A DNA stretch of 64,000 nucleotides from an uncultured Sphingomonadaceae bacterium (GTDB taxonomy: Bacteria; Pseudomonadota; Alphaproteobacteria; Sphingomonadales; Sphingomonadaceae). The notes under the pieces were generated by a model, which was not told the origin of the DNA, searched no databases, and saw only the letters and a program-made list of their open reading frames with translations. The stretch spans positions 248,001 through 312,000 of the forward strand of contig CALKUK010000012.1 of assembly GCA_937996655.1 (NCBI GenBank). Reading direction: 5' to 3'. Both the position numbers and the translations under genes were made by a program. Positions 8,395-15,898 of this stretch are shown in pieces (the stretch's first letter is position 1; every line of letters begins with the position of its first letter).

Positions 8395-9002
8395 GCGGCC
8401 CGCGCGTCGAGTTCTTCTTTGACCTCTCCAGCCCCTGGACTCGGCTGGCCTTCGCCAATCTCTGGCCGATGCTGGAGCGGACAGGGGAAGAGGCGGTGCT
8501 GCGGCCAATCTTGGTCGGCGGGGTGTTCAACGCGGTCAATCCGGCGGTCTATGCCGCCCGCGAAGATGCGGGGAACAGGCGTGTTCAGCACAGCTGGAAG
8601 GTGCTGGCGGATTGGGCACGGCTGGCGGGTGTTTCGATGAACTTCCCGAGTATCTATCATCCGGCCAAGAGCGTGAATGCCATGCGCATGGCGTGCGCGC
8701 TGGAGGATGATCAGGCCGAACTGCGGACGTTCACAGCAGCGGCGTTTGAAAGCTATTTTGGCGCCCAGGAAAATCTGGACGATCCCGATGTGCTTCAGGC
8801 GGTTGCCACCTCGGCAGGGCTGGATGGCGCGGCCATCCGTGCCGCCTCCGTCACCGACGCCAACAAGCTGCGCCTGCGCGGCAATACGGATGAACTGGTC
8901 GAACGCGGTGGTTATGGCTCGCCGACGATCTTTGTGGACCGCACAGACATGTTCTTTGGCAATGATCAGCTGCCACTGGTCGAGGCTGCACTGAAGAGAT
9001 GA
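8391..9002 (+). CDS. DsbA-fold oxidoreductase / 2-hydroxychromene-2-carboxylate isomerase family
   Basis: A protein of about 203 residues of the thioredoxin-like HCCA isomerase/GST-kappa family. FFFDLSSPWTRLAF holds the glutathione-contacting Ser in place of a CxxC. A helical insertion follows, and then the cis-Pro loop GSPTIFVDRTDMFFGNDQL. HCCA isomerases act on aromatic ring-cleavage products using glutathione. Here the gene is coupled to an acyl-CoA ligase by a GTGA overlap, so it more likely isomerises or handles an intermediate of this pathway. GTG 8391 is chosen; a TTG at 8373 would add six residues that overlap the ligase. Confidence 0.85.
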   Translation: MSGPRVEFFFDLSSPWTRLAFANLWPMLERTGEEAVLRPILVGGVFNAVNPAVYAAREDAGNRRVQHSWKVLADWARLAGVSMNFPSIYHPAKSVNAMRMACALEDDQAELRTFTAAAFESYFGAQENLDDPDVLQAVATSAGLDGAAIRAASVTDANKLRLRGNTDELVERGGYGSPTIFVDRTDMFFGNDQLPLVEAALKR

Positions 9003-9024
9003 AACCACTGTGGGATAAAACCAG

Positions 9025-9111
9025 CCGTTTGCCCTGAGCTTGTCGAAGGGCTGTCCTTTCCTTGTTACCTGAACAAGAAGGACAGGGCTTCGACAAGCTC
9101 AGCCCAAACGG
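9025..9111. repeat. Dispersed inverted repeat, family A (copy 1)
   Basis: The arms begin CCGTTTG-CCCTGAGCTTGTCGAAGG and CTGTCCTT, and end as the reverse complement, enclosing a 20-base centre. The whole can fold into one long hairpin. The same core (CTGAGC.TGTCGAAG ... CTTCGACAAGCTCAG) recurs at 56471-56550. It lies between two same-strand genes and could end transcription or stabilise mRNA. Confidence 0.85.
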
Positions 9112-9131
9112 GTTGTTGAGGAGACTGGACG

Positions 9132-9935
9132 ATGAACGACCGCATTTCGATCACCATGCTGGAAGATGGCATCGCTGATGTCCGCATGACGCGCGTCGAC
9201 AAAATGAATGCGCTCGACGGGACGCAGTGGGCGGCCTTGGTGGAGGCGGTCGAAACGCTCAAGGCGATGTCGGGACTGCGAGTTGTCGTGTTGTCGGGTG
9301 AGGGGCGGGCCTTTTGCGCGGGGCTAGACCTGTCGAGCCTGCAATCTGACCGTGAACCCGGTGGCAGCAGCGCAGGTGGATCGCTGGCCGACCGCACGTA
9401 CGGCATTGCCAACAACGCGCAATATGCCGCCTGGGGCTGGCGGGAGCTGCCGGTGCCCGTCATCGCCGCCGTGCATGGCGTGGCCTTTGGCGCGGGCAGC
9501 CAGATCATGGCCGCCGCAGACATCCGCATCGTCCACCCGGACACGCGCATCGCCATCATGGAAATGAAGTGGGGCCTTGTGCCCGATGTTGCGGGTATGC
9601 CGCTGTGGCGCACGCAGGTTGCCGATGATGTGCTGCGTGAGATGATCTACACCAACCGCGAGTTCAACGGCGTGGAAGCCAAAGAGATGGGCTTTGCGAC
9701 GCATGTGTCGGACAATCCGCATGCAAGGGCGATGGAACTGGCACGTGAGATCGCCAACAAGAACCCCCACGCCATTCGCGGCGCAAAGCGCCTGTGCAAC
9801 ATGATGGCGCACGCAACCGACGCCGAGCTTCTTCAGGCTGAAAGCGATGAGCAGTTGCTGGTCATCCGCAAGCCCAACCAGATGGAAGCGGTGATGGCAT
9901 CAATGGAAAAGCGGAAGCCGAACTTCGCGGAGTGA
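9132..9935 (+). CDS. Crotonase / enoyl-CoA hydratase-isomerase family protein
   Basis: A 267-residue crotonase. The oxyanion-hole segments are GEGRAFCAGLDL and GVAFGAGSQI. EMKWGLVPDVAGMPLWR carries the first acidic residue (Glu of EMK) and an Asp in PDVAG where hydratases have the second Glu. This pattern is closer to dienoyl-CoA isomerase or other crotonases than to a classical two-Glu hydratase. The start has a GAGGAGAC ribosome site. It is separated from the ligase operon by the family A repeat. It likely performs hydration or double-bond shift of the enoyl-CoA made by the ACAD pair. Confidence 0.88.
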   Translation: MNDRISITMLEDGIADVRMTRVDKMNALDGTQWAALVEAVETLKAMSGLRVVVLSGEGRAFCAGLDLSSLQSDREPGGSSAGGSLADRTYGIANNAQYAAWGWRELPVPVIAAVHGVAFGAGSQIMAAADIRIVHPDTRIAIMEMKWGLVPDVAGMPLWRTQVADDVLREMIYTNREFNGVEAKEMGFATHVSDNPHARAMELAREIANKNPHAIRGAKRLCNMMAHATDAELLQAESDEQLLVIRKPNQMEAVMASMEKRKPNFAE

Positions 9936-9940
9936 CTTCC

Positions 9941-10115
9941 CGTCATGTTGAACTTGTTTCAGCATCCATGAACACTGCGGTGCAAAGGTTCGCGCAGAGA
10001 CGCAATGGGCGCGGAACGAAAATTGAGGCTCATCGGAGGCTGCTTGCCTTCGAGGGCCTCCGTGCGAGCCTTAAGCCTGCGATGCCAATGGATCCTGAAA
10101 CAAGTTCAGGATGAC
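9941..10115. repeat. Dispersed inverted repeat, family B (copy 1)
   Basis: The left arm is CGTCATGTTGAACTTGTTTC (9941-9960) and the right arm GATCCTGAAACAAGTTCAGG followed by ATGAC (10091-10115). They are reverse complements apart from a few changes, separated by about 120 unrelated bases. A second copy with the same arms is at 59020-59138. No coding capacity is apparent. It fills the space between the convergent crotonase and thioesterase genes. Confidence 0.8.
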
Positions 10116-10125
10116 AGTGTCGGGC

Positions 10126-10563
10126 TCAGATCGCCTTCACCATCTGCAACTTCAACCCTTCGACGATCTCCGCCCGCAACGGCTTCGCCTCATTGTCCGT
10201 GCGGCAGACGACGACCGTGTCACACGTCGCGATGCACTGGCCGTTTTGGAACATCGCCTGTTCGATGGTCCAGCTTGAGGTGCCGATGCGGCCGATGCCG
10301 GAACAGACTGTCGCGTCGGCGGGGAAATTGCCTTCGCGCAGGTAATTGATTTCGACCGCCGCCACCATCGTCCGCTCATTGTCAGGGCGGTCGGCCCAGG
10401 GGCGGACATTGCGGTTCAGCTGCACCCGCGCATTTTCAAACAGCGATGCAAAGGCGACGTTGTTGAGATGGCCGTTCACGTCCATGTCCTGAAAGCGCGT
10501 CTGCGCGATCATGGTGACGGGATAGATCGACGGATCGAGGCGGTGTGGGGCTGGTTTGGGCAT
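10126..10563 (-). CDS. Acyl-CoA thioesterase, 4HBT/FadM-like hotdog
   Basis: A 145-residue hotdog thioesterase of the 4-hydroxybenzoyl-CoA thioesterase type: QTRFQDMDVNGHLNNVAFASLFENARVQL contains the D-x-x-G-H-x-N motif with the catalytic Asp. It probably releases CoA from aryl or acyl thioesters. The ATG at 10563 directly abuts an intrinsic-terminator-like hairpin belonging to the upstream SDR, so either little read-through reaches it or the true start is later (an internal Met is 17 codons in). The gene is on the same strand as the SDR and thiolase upstream. Confidence 0.85.
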   Translation of the reverse strand: MPKPAPHRLDPSIYPVTMIAQTRFQDMDVNGHLNNVAFASLFENARVQLNRNVRPWADRPDNERTMVAAVEINYLREGNFPADATVCSGIGRIGTSSWTIEQAMFQNGQCIATCDTVVVCRTDNEAKPLRAEIVEGLKLQMVKAI

Positions 10564-10597
10564 AAAAAGGCCCCGCCGGCTTCACGCAGGCGGGGCT
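10564..10597 (-). terminator. Intrinsic terminator after the HSD10-like SDR
   Basis: On the reverse strand a GCCCCGCC / GGCGGGGC stem with an 11-base loop is followed by CCTTTTTATG. The T run touches the start codon of the thioesterase gene. The position, 16 bases after the SDR stop codon, fits a Rho-independent terminator or an attenuator. Confidence 0.65.
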
Positions 10598-10612
10598 CCT
10601 GTTTGTGTCAGA

Positions 10613-11395
10613 TCAACGCGGGGACATGCGGATGCCGCCGTCAAGGCGAACATCTTCACCGTTGAAATAGCCGTTTTCGATCATGCACATGGCAAGGTTG
10701 GCATATTCCACCGGATTGCCGAGGCGCTTCGGATTGAGCACGGTCGCACCCAGCGCATCGCGCACGTTCTGCGGCGCGCCGGCGAGCAGCGGGGTATCAA
10801 AGATGCCCGGCAGGATCGTGTTGACGCGGATGTTCTCGCTGGCGAGGTCACGCGCGATGGGGAGCGTCATGCCGACAACCCCGCCCTTAGAGGCGGAGTA
10901 AGCGGCCTGACCCATCTGGCCGTCTTCCGCCGCGACAGACGCGGTGTTGACGATGGCGCCACGCTCACCGTCTTCCATGGCGGGCAGCGACATCATGCCG
11001 GCGGCCGACTTGGCGATGCAGCGGAAGGTGCCGACGAGGTTGATCTGGACGATCCAGTTGAACGCATCGAGCGGGAAGTGCTTGATCGAGCCATCTTCCT
11101 TGGAACGGCTGGCCGTCTTGATCGCATTGCCGGTGCCGGCGCAGTTCACAAGGATGCGCTCCTGACCAATGGCGGCGCGCGCCTTGGCAAAGCCTGCGTC
11201 CACCGAAGCATCGTCCGTCACGTTCACTTCGCAGAACACGCCACCGAGTTCCTTGGCGATGGCTTCGCCCTTTTCGGTCTGAAGATCGAAAATGGCGACC
11301 TTGACGCCCTTGGCGGCGAGCGCGCGGGCGGTTGCCGCACCAAGGCCGGACGCGCCGCCTGTGATGACAGCAGATACGGAGGAATCGAGTTTCAT
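10613..11395 (-). CDS. 3-hydroxyacyl-CoA dehydrogenase-like SDR (HSD10 type)
   Basis: A 260-residue SDR of the 17-beta-HSD10/type II 3-hydroxyacyl-CoA dehydrogenase branch. It has TGGASGLG near residues 12-19, Asp after beta-2 (IFDLQ, favouring NAD), VNCAGTGNA, the Ser of NTASVAAEDGQMGQAAYSASKGG with Tyr and Lys in YSASK, and PGIFDTPLL. Length and the insert after NCAG match HSD10. It would oxidise 3-hydroxyacyl-CoA to 3-ketoacyl-CoA, the substrate of the thiolase encoded just upstream on the same strand. An AAGGAG ribosome site precedes the ATG. Confidence 0.9.
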   Translation of the reverse strand: MKLDSSVSAVITGGASGLGAATARALAAKGVKVAIFDLQTEKGEAIAKELGGVFCEVNVTDDASVDAGFAKARAAIGQERILVNCAGTGNAIKTASRSKEDGSIKHFPLDAFNWIVQINLVGTFRCIAKSAAGMMSLPAMEDGERGAIVNTASVAAEDGQMGQAAYSASKGGVVGMTLPIARDLASENIRVNTILPGIFDTPLLAGAPQNVRDALGATVLNPKRLGNPVEYANLAMCMIENGYFNGEDVRLDGGIRMSPR

Positions 11396-11410
11396 GAGCT
11401 TAGTCTCCTT

Positions 11411-11483
11411 TGTGTTCCGGCGGAGGCCGGAACCCAGCCCCCACCAATTGACTCTTGGCTCCGGCCTTCGCCGGAGCACAACA
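11411..11483. repeat. Inverted repeat, family C
   Basis: The two halves TGTGTTCCGGCGGAGGCCGG and CCGGCCTTCGCCGGAGCACA are near reverse complements, each itself a small hairpin, with about 30 bases between them. It sits between the thiolase stop and the SDR start and does not extend either reading frame. It may tune read-through between the two genes. Confidence 0.7.
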
Positions 11484-11490
11484 TTTCTGA

Positions 11491-12663
11491 TTACAGCCGT
11501 TCAACAATCGTGACGTTGGCGACACCGCCGCCTTCGCACATCGTCTGAAGGCCATATTTGCCGCCCTTGGCCTTCAGCACGCCGAGCAACGTCGCCATCA
11601 GCTTGGTGCCCGAAGCGCCGAGCGGGTGGCCGAGCGCGATGGCACCGCCGTGGACGTTCAGCTTCTCGGGGTCAGCGCCGGTGTGCTTGAGCCAAGCGAG
11701 CGGCACCGAAGCGAAGGCTTCGTTGACTTCATAGGCGTCGATATCGCTGATCTTCATACCGGCGCGCTGCAAGGCACGGTCGGTCGCGAACAGGGGTTCT
11801 TCCAGCATGATGACAGGATCACCTGCCGTCACTGTCAGGTTGTGGATGCGCGCAATCGGCGTCAGGCCATAGGTCTTCAGCGCCTCTTCCGACACGATCA
11901 TGACCGCGGAAGAGCCGTCGCAGATCTGGGAGGAGGACGCGGCGGTGAGCGAGCCGCCTTCCTGCAACAGCTTCACGCCCGCAATGCTTTCCAGCGTCGC
12001 GTCAAAGCGGATGCCTTCATCGACATTGTGCTGGATGATGCCTTCGGGGGTTTCGACATCGAGCACGACGAGCTCGTCATTGAAGAGGCCCGCCTTGGTT
12101 GCGGCAATCGCATTGTGATGGCTCTTCAGCGCGAACTGGTCGAGATCGTCCTTCGAGAAGCCATGCTTCTTCACGATCATTTCAGCGCCCATGAACTGGC
12201 TGAACATGATGCCGGGATATTTCTCGTCCAGACGCGGCGACTTATAGTGGCCGAGGCCTTCCTTCATGTGGAACATCGCGTTGGAGCCCATGGGCACGCG
12301 CGTCATCGATTCCACGCCAGAGGCGATCACGACGTCCATCGTGCCCGACATGACGGCCTGTGCCGCAAACTGCATCGCCTGCTGCGAAGAGCCGCACTGA
12401 CGGTCAATCGTGACGGCAGGAACGCTATCGGGGATGTTCTTGGCGGCGAGCACAGCGTTGCGGCCAACCTGCATCGCCTGCTGGCCTGCCTGTGTGACAC
12501 AGCCCATGATGACGTCGTCGATCTTCGCGCCATCCATGCCTGTGCGGGCGACAAGCGTGTCGAGTGTGGCGGCGGCAAGATCAACAGGGTGCCAACCGGC
12601 AAGCTTTCCGTTGCGGCGGCCGCCAGCGGTGCGGACAGCATCTACAATATAGGCAGTGGCCAT
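11491..12663 (-). CDS. Acetyl-CoA C-acyltransferase (thiolase)
   Basis: A 390-residue thiolase. Cys90 in TIDRQCGSSQQ is the acyl-accepting nucleophile. NVHGGAIALGHPLGASGTK supplies the catalytic His. The C-terminal TMCEGGGVANV carries the second Cys, but with Glu in place of the usual Ile/Gly after it. It cleaves 3-ketoacyl-CoA with CoA, the last step of a beta-oxidation turn. GAGAGGAA lies eight bases before the ATG; a longer start (MERNQK) is not supported. It precedes the HSD10-like SDR. An operator-like palindrome lies 50-65 bases upstream. Confidence 0.93.
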   Translation of the reverse strand: MATAYIVDAVRTAGGRRNGKLAGWHPVDLAAATLDTLVARTGMDGAKIDDVIMGCVTQAGQQAMQVGRNAVLAAKNIPDSVPAVTIDRQCGSSQQAMQFAAQAVMSGTMDVVIASGVESMTRVPMGSNAMFHMKEGLGHYKSPRLDEKYPGIMFSQFMGAEMIVKKHGFSKDDLDQFALKSHHNAIAATKAGLFNDELVVLDVETPEGIIQHNVDEGIRFDATLESIAGVKLLQEGGSLTAASSSQICDGSSAVMIVSEEALKTYGLTPIARIHNLTVTAGDPVIMLEEPLFATDRALQRAGMKISDIDAYEVNEAFASVPLAWLKHTGADPEKLNVHGGAIALGHPLGASGTKLMATLLGVLKAKGGKYGLQTMCEGGGVANVTIVERL

Positions 12664-12712
12664 CTTCTGATTCCTCTCCAAAGGGGGTGTTTCCGAAATT
12701 CACTTGCCCAGT

Positions 12713-12728
12713 TTGACGTTTACGGCAA
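12713..12728. promoter_or_regulatory. Candidate operator (TTTACGTTTACGTAAA-like)
   Basis: The sequence TTGACGTTTACGGCAA matches the palindrome at 13 of 16 positions. It sits in the divergent region between the thiolase and nitroreductase genes. It is the third member of the shared-site set at 1186-1201 and 6793-6808. Confidence 0.45.
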
Positions 12729-12805
12729 GGGAAACTTGCAACACCTGACAGCAGTAACAGGCCGTGGATCGACCAAGGACAGGTCAAGGACAGGAGAGTA
12801 TATCC

Positions 12806-13471
12806 ATGAACGTCTCACAAGCCGTTGACTATCGCCGTTCTGTGCGGGGGTTTCTCGATAAGTCGGTCGATCCGGCGTTGGTAAAGGACATTGTGGAGCG
12901 CGCCGCGCGCGCGGCCTCTGGTGGTAATCTTCAGCCCTGGCATGTCGACATTGTGCAGGGCGACTCGATGGCCCGGCTGAAGGCGATCATGGCCGAAAAG
13001 ATCGCCAACCGCGAAAGCGAAATGCCGGAATATCCGATCTACCCGGCCGGACTGACGGACCCTTGGGAGGGCCGCCGCGCTGAAGTGGGGGAGATGCTCT
13101 ACGGCGCGCTCAACATCCCGCGGGAGGACAAGAAAGCGCGGGCCATGTGGTTCGCCCGCAACTTCCAGTTCTTTGGCGCGCCTGTCGGCTTGTTCATCTC
13201 GCTCGACCGGCAGATGGGCCCGCCGCAATGGGCGGATGCCGGAGCGCTGCTCAATTCGATCATGCTCCTTCTGTGCGAAGCTGGTCTCGACAGCTGCCCG
13301 CAGGAATGCTGGGCCGTCTATCCGAAAACCATTGGCAGCTTCCTCGGCCTGCCCGACAACCGCATCCTTTGGACGGGCCTGTCGATCGGCTATAAGGACC
13401 CCAATGATCCTGCAAATTCCCTGCGCGCCAACCGTGCACCTGCCCAAGAATGGCTTTCAATCCACGACTGA
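12806..13471 (+). CDS. Nitroreductase family FMN oxidoreductase
   Basis: A 221-residue nitroreductase-fold flavoprotein: YRRSVRGF near the N-terminus binds the FMN phosphate, RAASGGNLQPWHVDIV follows, and ECWAVYPKTIGSFLGLP and LSIGYKDPNDPANSLR form the C-terminal FMN contacts. CAGGAGAG precedes the ATG. It is divergent from thiolase with a shared operator-like site. Members reduce nitro groups, quinones or conjugated enones with NAD(P)H; in this setting reduction of an enone or enoyl-type intermediate is plausible but unproven. Confidence 0.88.
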   Translation: MNVSQAVDYRRSVRGFLDKSVDPALVKDIVERAARAASGGNLQPWHVDIVQGDSMARLKAIMAEKIANRESEMPEYPIYPAGLTDPWEGRRAEVGEMLYGALNIPREDKKARAMWFARNFQFFGAPVGLFISLDRQMGPPQWADAGALLNSIMLLLCEAGLDSCPQECWAVYPKTIGSFLGLPDNRILWTGLSIGYKDPNDPANSLRANRAPAQEWLSIHD

Positions 13472-13546
13472 CGATTGACAGCGCCGCGCCGCTTCGCCAT
13501 GGGGCTGCCTCTCGCATCGACGGCCCCGCCGCGATGTGACGCCTGG

Positions 13547-13632
13547 GGACAGGTGGCCGAGTGGTTAAAGGCAGCAGACTGTAAATCTGCCCGCGCAAGC
13601 GTACGCTGGTTCGAATCCAGCCCTGTCCACCA
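13547..13632 (+). tRNA. tRNA-Tyr (anticodon GTA)
   Basis: An 86-base cloverleaf with encoded CCA. The acceptor stem is GGACAGG/CCTGTCC, the anticodon stem-loop is CAGACTGTAAATCTG with GTA, there is a long variable arm (CCGCGCAAGCGTACG), and the T arm is CTGGTTCGAATCCAG. Its 3' end is the presumed integration site of the adjacent island. Confidence 0.97.
13608..13632 (+). other. Candidate attL (3' end of tRNA-Tyr)
   Basis: The last 25 bases of tRNA-Tyr, the usual target of P4-type integrases, lie 197 bases before the integrase gene. A related but decayed sequence occurs at 28389-28411; aligned over about 30 columns the two share 24 positions with one single-base gap. Confidence 0.55.
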
Positions 13633-13744
13633 AAAGCTTATTCGCAGCTGATCGCTTGCGCCCGTAGAAAACCTTGAAATCCAACACTATATTGCTCGCG
13701 CAGGCTCGTTGCGCTTCGCCGCTTATTGCCTGCGACCGATCGCA

Positions 13745-13823
13745 AGTGTGGGCGAAGTGTGGGCGAATATCGGCTCCCGCCCACATTCTGATCCGCCGAT
13801 GTGGGCGAAGGAAGTGTGGGCGA
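13745..13823 (+). repeat. Cluster of TGTGGGCGA repeats, candidate integrase arm sites
   Basis: AGTGTGGGCGAA occurs at 13745-13756 and 13756-13767. An inverted CGCCCACATT is at 13778-13787, ATGTGGGCGAA at 13799-13809 and AGTGTGGGCGA at 13813-13823. All five lie between the tRNA and the integrase start. Tandem short sites at this position are typical of arm-type binding sites for tyrosine recombinases. Confidence 0.6.
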
Positions 13824-13828
13824 GGAAT

Positions 13829-15055
13829 ATGGGTAAACTGACAGCGGTAGCCGTGAAGGCGGCTTTGACGAATCCCGGTACATATCAAGACGGTGACGGC
13901 CTGTTCTTGAAGGTCGACAGCCGTGGCGGCGCCTCATGGAAGCTGCGGCTCCAGCGTGATGGCAAGCGAACAGATTACGGGCTTGGAAGCGCCAAACTGC
14001 TCTCGTTGGCCGACGCCCGGCAGAAGGCGCATGAGATGCGCCGCAAGGTGAAGGTCGATGGTCGCGATTTGCTAGCCGAAAAGCGGGATGAAGCTGCCGC
14101 ACGAGTGACGTTCCGCGATGCAGCTCAGAAGTACCATGACGAGAACGAGGCGGGCTGGAAGAGCGATGTCTATACTCGCCAGTGGCTGGCAAGCCTTGAA
14201 AACTATGCCTTTCCTAAGATCGGAAGCCGACCGGTCGGCGGTATCGTGACCGCCGACATTATCGATGTCCTCACCCCTATCTGGCAGGCGATACCTGAAA
14301 CTGCGCGCCAGGTGCGCAACAGGATTTGCGCGGTGCTGGATTACGCTCATGCCAAGGGCTGGCGCTCGACAGAAGCGCCGTCCGGCAATGGCAGCCTGAA
14401 AGCCGGTCGTGGCCTTCCACGACAGGTGAAGACACGAGAGAACCGGAAGGCCATGCCATATGTGGCTGTACCATCATTGTTGACAGCTCTGCGGCGCAAA
14501 CCGTCATATGGGCGCCTTGCCCTTGAGCTGTTGATCTTGACCGGCGTGCGATCACAGGAGGTGCGTTTGGCGACATGGTCGGAATTTGACTTACAGTCTC
14601 GTCTTTGGGTGATTCCGGCCGATCACATGAAGCGTAACAAGGCGCATATCGTTCCGTTGTCCGACGCGGCCTTGGCCGTGCTGGCAAAGGCTGCTGCCCT
14701 AAAGCTGGAAGGCAGCGAACAGGTGTTTCCCGGCGTCAACGGCGAACCGATGTCGGACATGACGCTGTTGAAGGTGTTGCGGGACATGAAGGAGCCCTAT
14801 CACGTCCATGGGTTCCGATCTTCTTTCACGGACTGGGCCGCTAATGAAGGTTTCCCTGACGCCGTTGTGGAAGCAGCCCTGGCGCACAAAACGCCTGATG
14901 CAGTGCAAGCCGCTTATCGCCGAACAACCTATCTCGGCACACCAGACCAGCCGGGGCAGCGGGTCAAGCTGATGGGAGCTTGGGGAACCTACTGTTGCAA
15001 ATGCGCGGAACATGGCGCGAAAGTGATTGCGATTGCTCAGGGGCGCGGCAAATGA
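13829..15055 (+). CDS. Tyrosine-type integrase (P4 family, DUF4102)
   Basis: A 408-residue tyrosine recombinase. The N-terminal arm-binding DUF4102 domain (KLTAVAVKAALTNPGTYQDGDGLFLKV, then WKLRLQRDGKRTDYGLGS) spans about residues 5-95, a core-binding domain runs to about 200, and the catalytic domain follows. Catalytic residues are the Arg of LTGVRSQEVRLATW, the His/Arg of HGFRSSFTDWA, the His of ALAHKTPD and the nucleophile in the AYRRTTY segment. ATG 13829 begins the typical MGKLT sequence; longer in-frame starts run through the arm-site repeats. It should catalyse site-specific insertion at the adjacent tRNA-Tyr. The stop overlaps the next gene (ATGA). Confidence 0.93.
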   Translation: MGKLTAVAVKAALTNPGTYQDGDGLFLKVDSRGGASWKLRLQRDGKRTDYGLGSAKLLSLADARQKAHEMRRKVKVDGRDLLAEKRDEAAARVTFRDAAQKYHDENEAGWKSDVYTRQWLASLENYAFPKIGSRPVGGIVTADIIDVLTPIWQAIPETARQVRNRICAVLDYAHAKGWRSTEAPSGNGSLKAGRGLPRQVKTRENRKAMPYVAVPSLLTALRRKPSYGRLALELLILTGVRSQEVRLATWSEFDLQSRLWVIPADHMKRNKAHIVPLSDAALAVLAKAAALKLEGSEQVFPGVNGEPMSDMTLLKVLRDMKEPYHVHGFRSSFTDWAANEGFPDAVVEAALAHKTPDAVQAAYRRTTYLGTPDQPGQRVKLMGAWGTYCCKCAEHGAKVIAIAQGRGK

Positions 15056-15615
15056 CCGATGCTCGGTCAGCTAGTCTAACCTCACGACCTCGGGGTCGCC
15101 CGAAAGCCGGAGACATACCGGAAGGGTCTGCGCCAGTTGCAGAAGGAGTAGGCGACATGCTTACAGACGCTCAAATTGGCGTTCTACGACAGCGCGTCTG
15201 CACTTTGCCGTGCGTCGAAGCTCTCCCGGAGTTACAGCGAGAGCGTCTGGTAGGCGGCCTTGCCCAAGCGATACCACTTTGTGTTGCTGGAAGAGGCGCT
15301 TTCCGAAACGATGTGGCCCGCGCGAAGGTAAGGGGGATGAAGCCTCGTTTTCACCGCGCTCATCTTCTGAATGACGTTGCGAGACTTTGGGAGGCGTTAA
15401 CGGGAGAAGCCGGAACCCTGTGGGTCAAACCGCGCAAGGGGCAAGAGCCACTTGCATCGCCTGTTGTGCAGATAACAATTGCGACGGCCCAATCCATGGG
15501 GGACGGCTTGTCTATCAGGGGTTGGCGGTCTCAAATTCCTCACGCAGAAGAAATCCTGCGCAAGCCAGACCCGATGCCTGCAGGCGCAGAGCGCGTAATT
15601 TCCCTGAAAGGTTAG
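15052..15615 (+). CDS. Hypothetical island protein, 187 residues
   Basis: No family is recognised. The N-terminal 35 residues are basic and Pro/Gly/Arg-rich (TSRPRGRPKAGDIPEG) and look disordered. The rest appears helical, with the segment HRAHLLNDVARLWEALTGEAG. No signal peptide or membrane helix is seen. The ATG overlaps the integrase stop (ATGA), so it is translated together with the integrase. Coupling to an integrase suggests a role in element maintenance or mobility, but this is only context. Confidence 0.6.
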   Translation: MTDARSASLTSRPRGRPKAGDIPEGSAPVAEGVGDMLTDAQIGVLRQRVCTLPCVEALPELQRERLVGGLAQAIPLCVAGRGAFRNDVARAKVRGMKPRFHRAHLLNDVARLWEALTGEAGTLWVKPRKGQEPLASPVVQITIATAQSMGDGLSIRGWRSQIPHAEEILRKPDPMPAGAERVISLKG

Positions 15616-15694
15616 GGTACTCTTCGGACAACGCAGGGGCCCGCCGGTAATTCCCCGTTTGCGCCCGATTGGCGGCGCGCAACGGAGATTAAGC

Positions 15695-15895
15695 ATGAAA
15701 CCGATTTTTGTTTCTGTACCTGAGGCCAGCCGTAAGCTGGGCCTTGGCTTGACCAAAATTCACGAACTCATTGCAGAGGGGGAGCTCCGCTCCGCGAAGA
15801 TCGGCTCACGTCGACTTGTGGAGCTTGAAAGCGTTGAAGCGCTTGCCGCGCGATCAATGGCTAATGCCAATGACAACGTTGGTGTGGAGGGCTGA
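15695..15895 (+). CDS. Excisionase-like helix-turn-helix protein (HTH_17)
   Basis: A 66-residue protein: FVSVPEASRKLGLGLTKIHELIAEGELRSAKIGSRRLVELESVEALAA is the winged-helix fold of MerR/excisionase-like DNA-binding domains (residues 4-55). An ACGGAG ribosome site precedes ATG 15695. In integrative elements such proteins act as recombination directionality factors or repressors. It lies two genes after the integrase, before the replication gene. Confidence 0.85.
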   Translation: MKPIFVSVPEASRKLGLGLTKIHELIAEGELRSAKIGSRRLVELESVEALAARSMANANDNVGVEG

Positions 15896-15898
15896 AAG

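Noticed and set aside
11626..12828. 400-codon open frame opposite the thiolase gene
   Set aside because: It is antisense to a complete thiolase with intact catalytic residues; a composition artefact.
13745..13823. CRISPR array
   Set aside because: Repeats are only about 11 bases, unevenly spaced and in both orientations; no cas genes are present.
13709..13828. Longer integrase starting 120 bases earlier
   Set aside because: The extension translates the TGTGGGCGA repeat cluster and does not resemble integrase N-termini; the MGKLT start fits the family.
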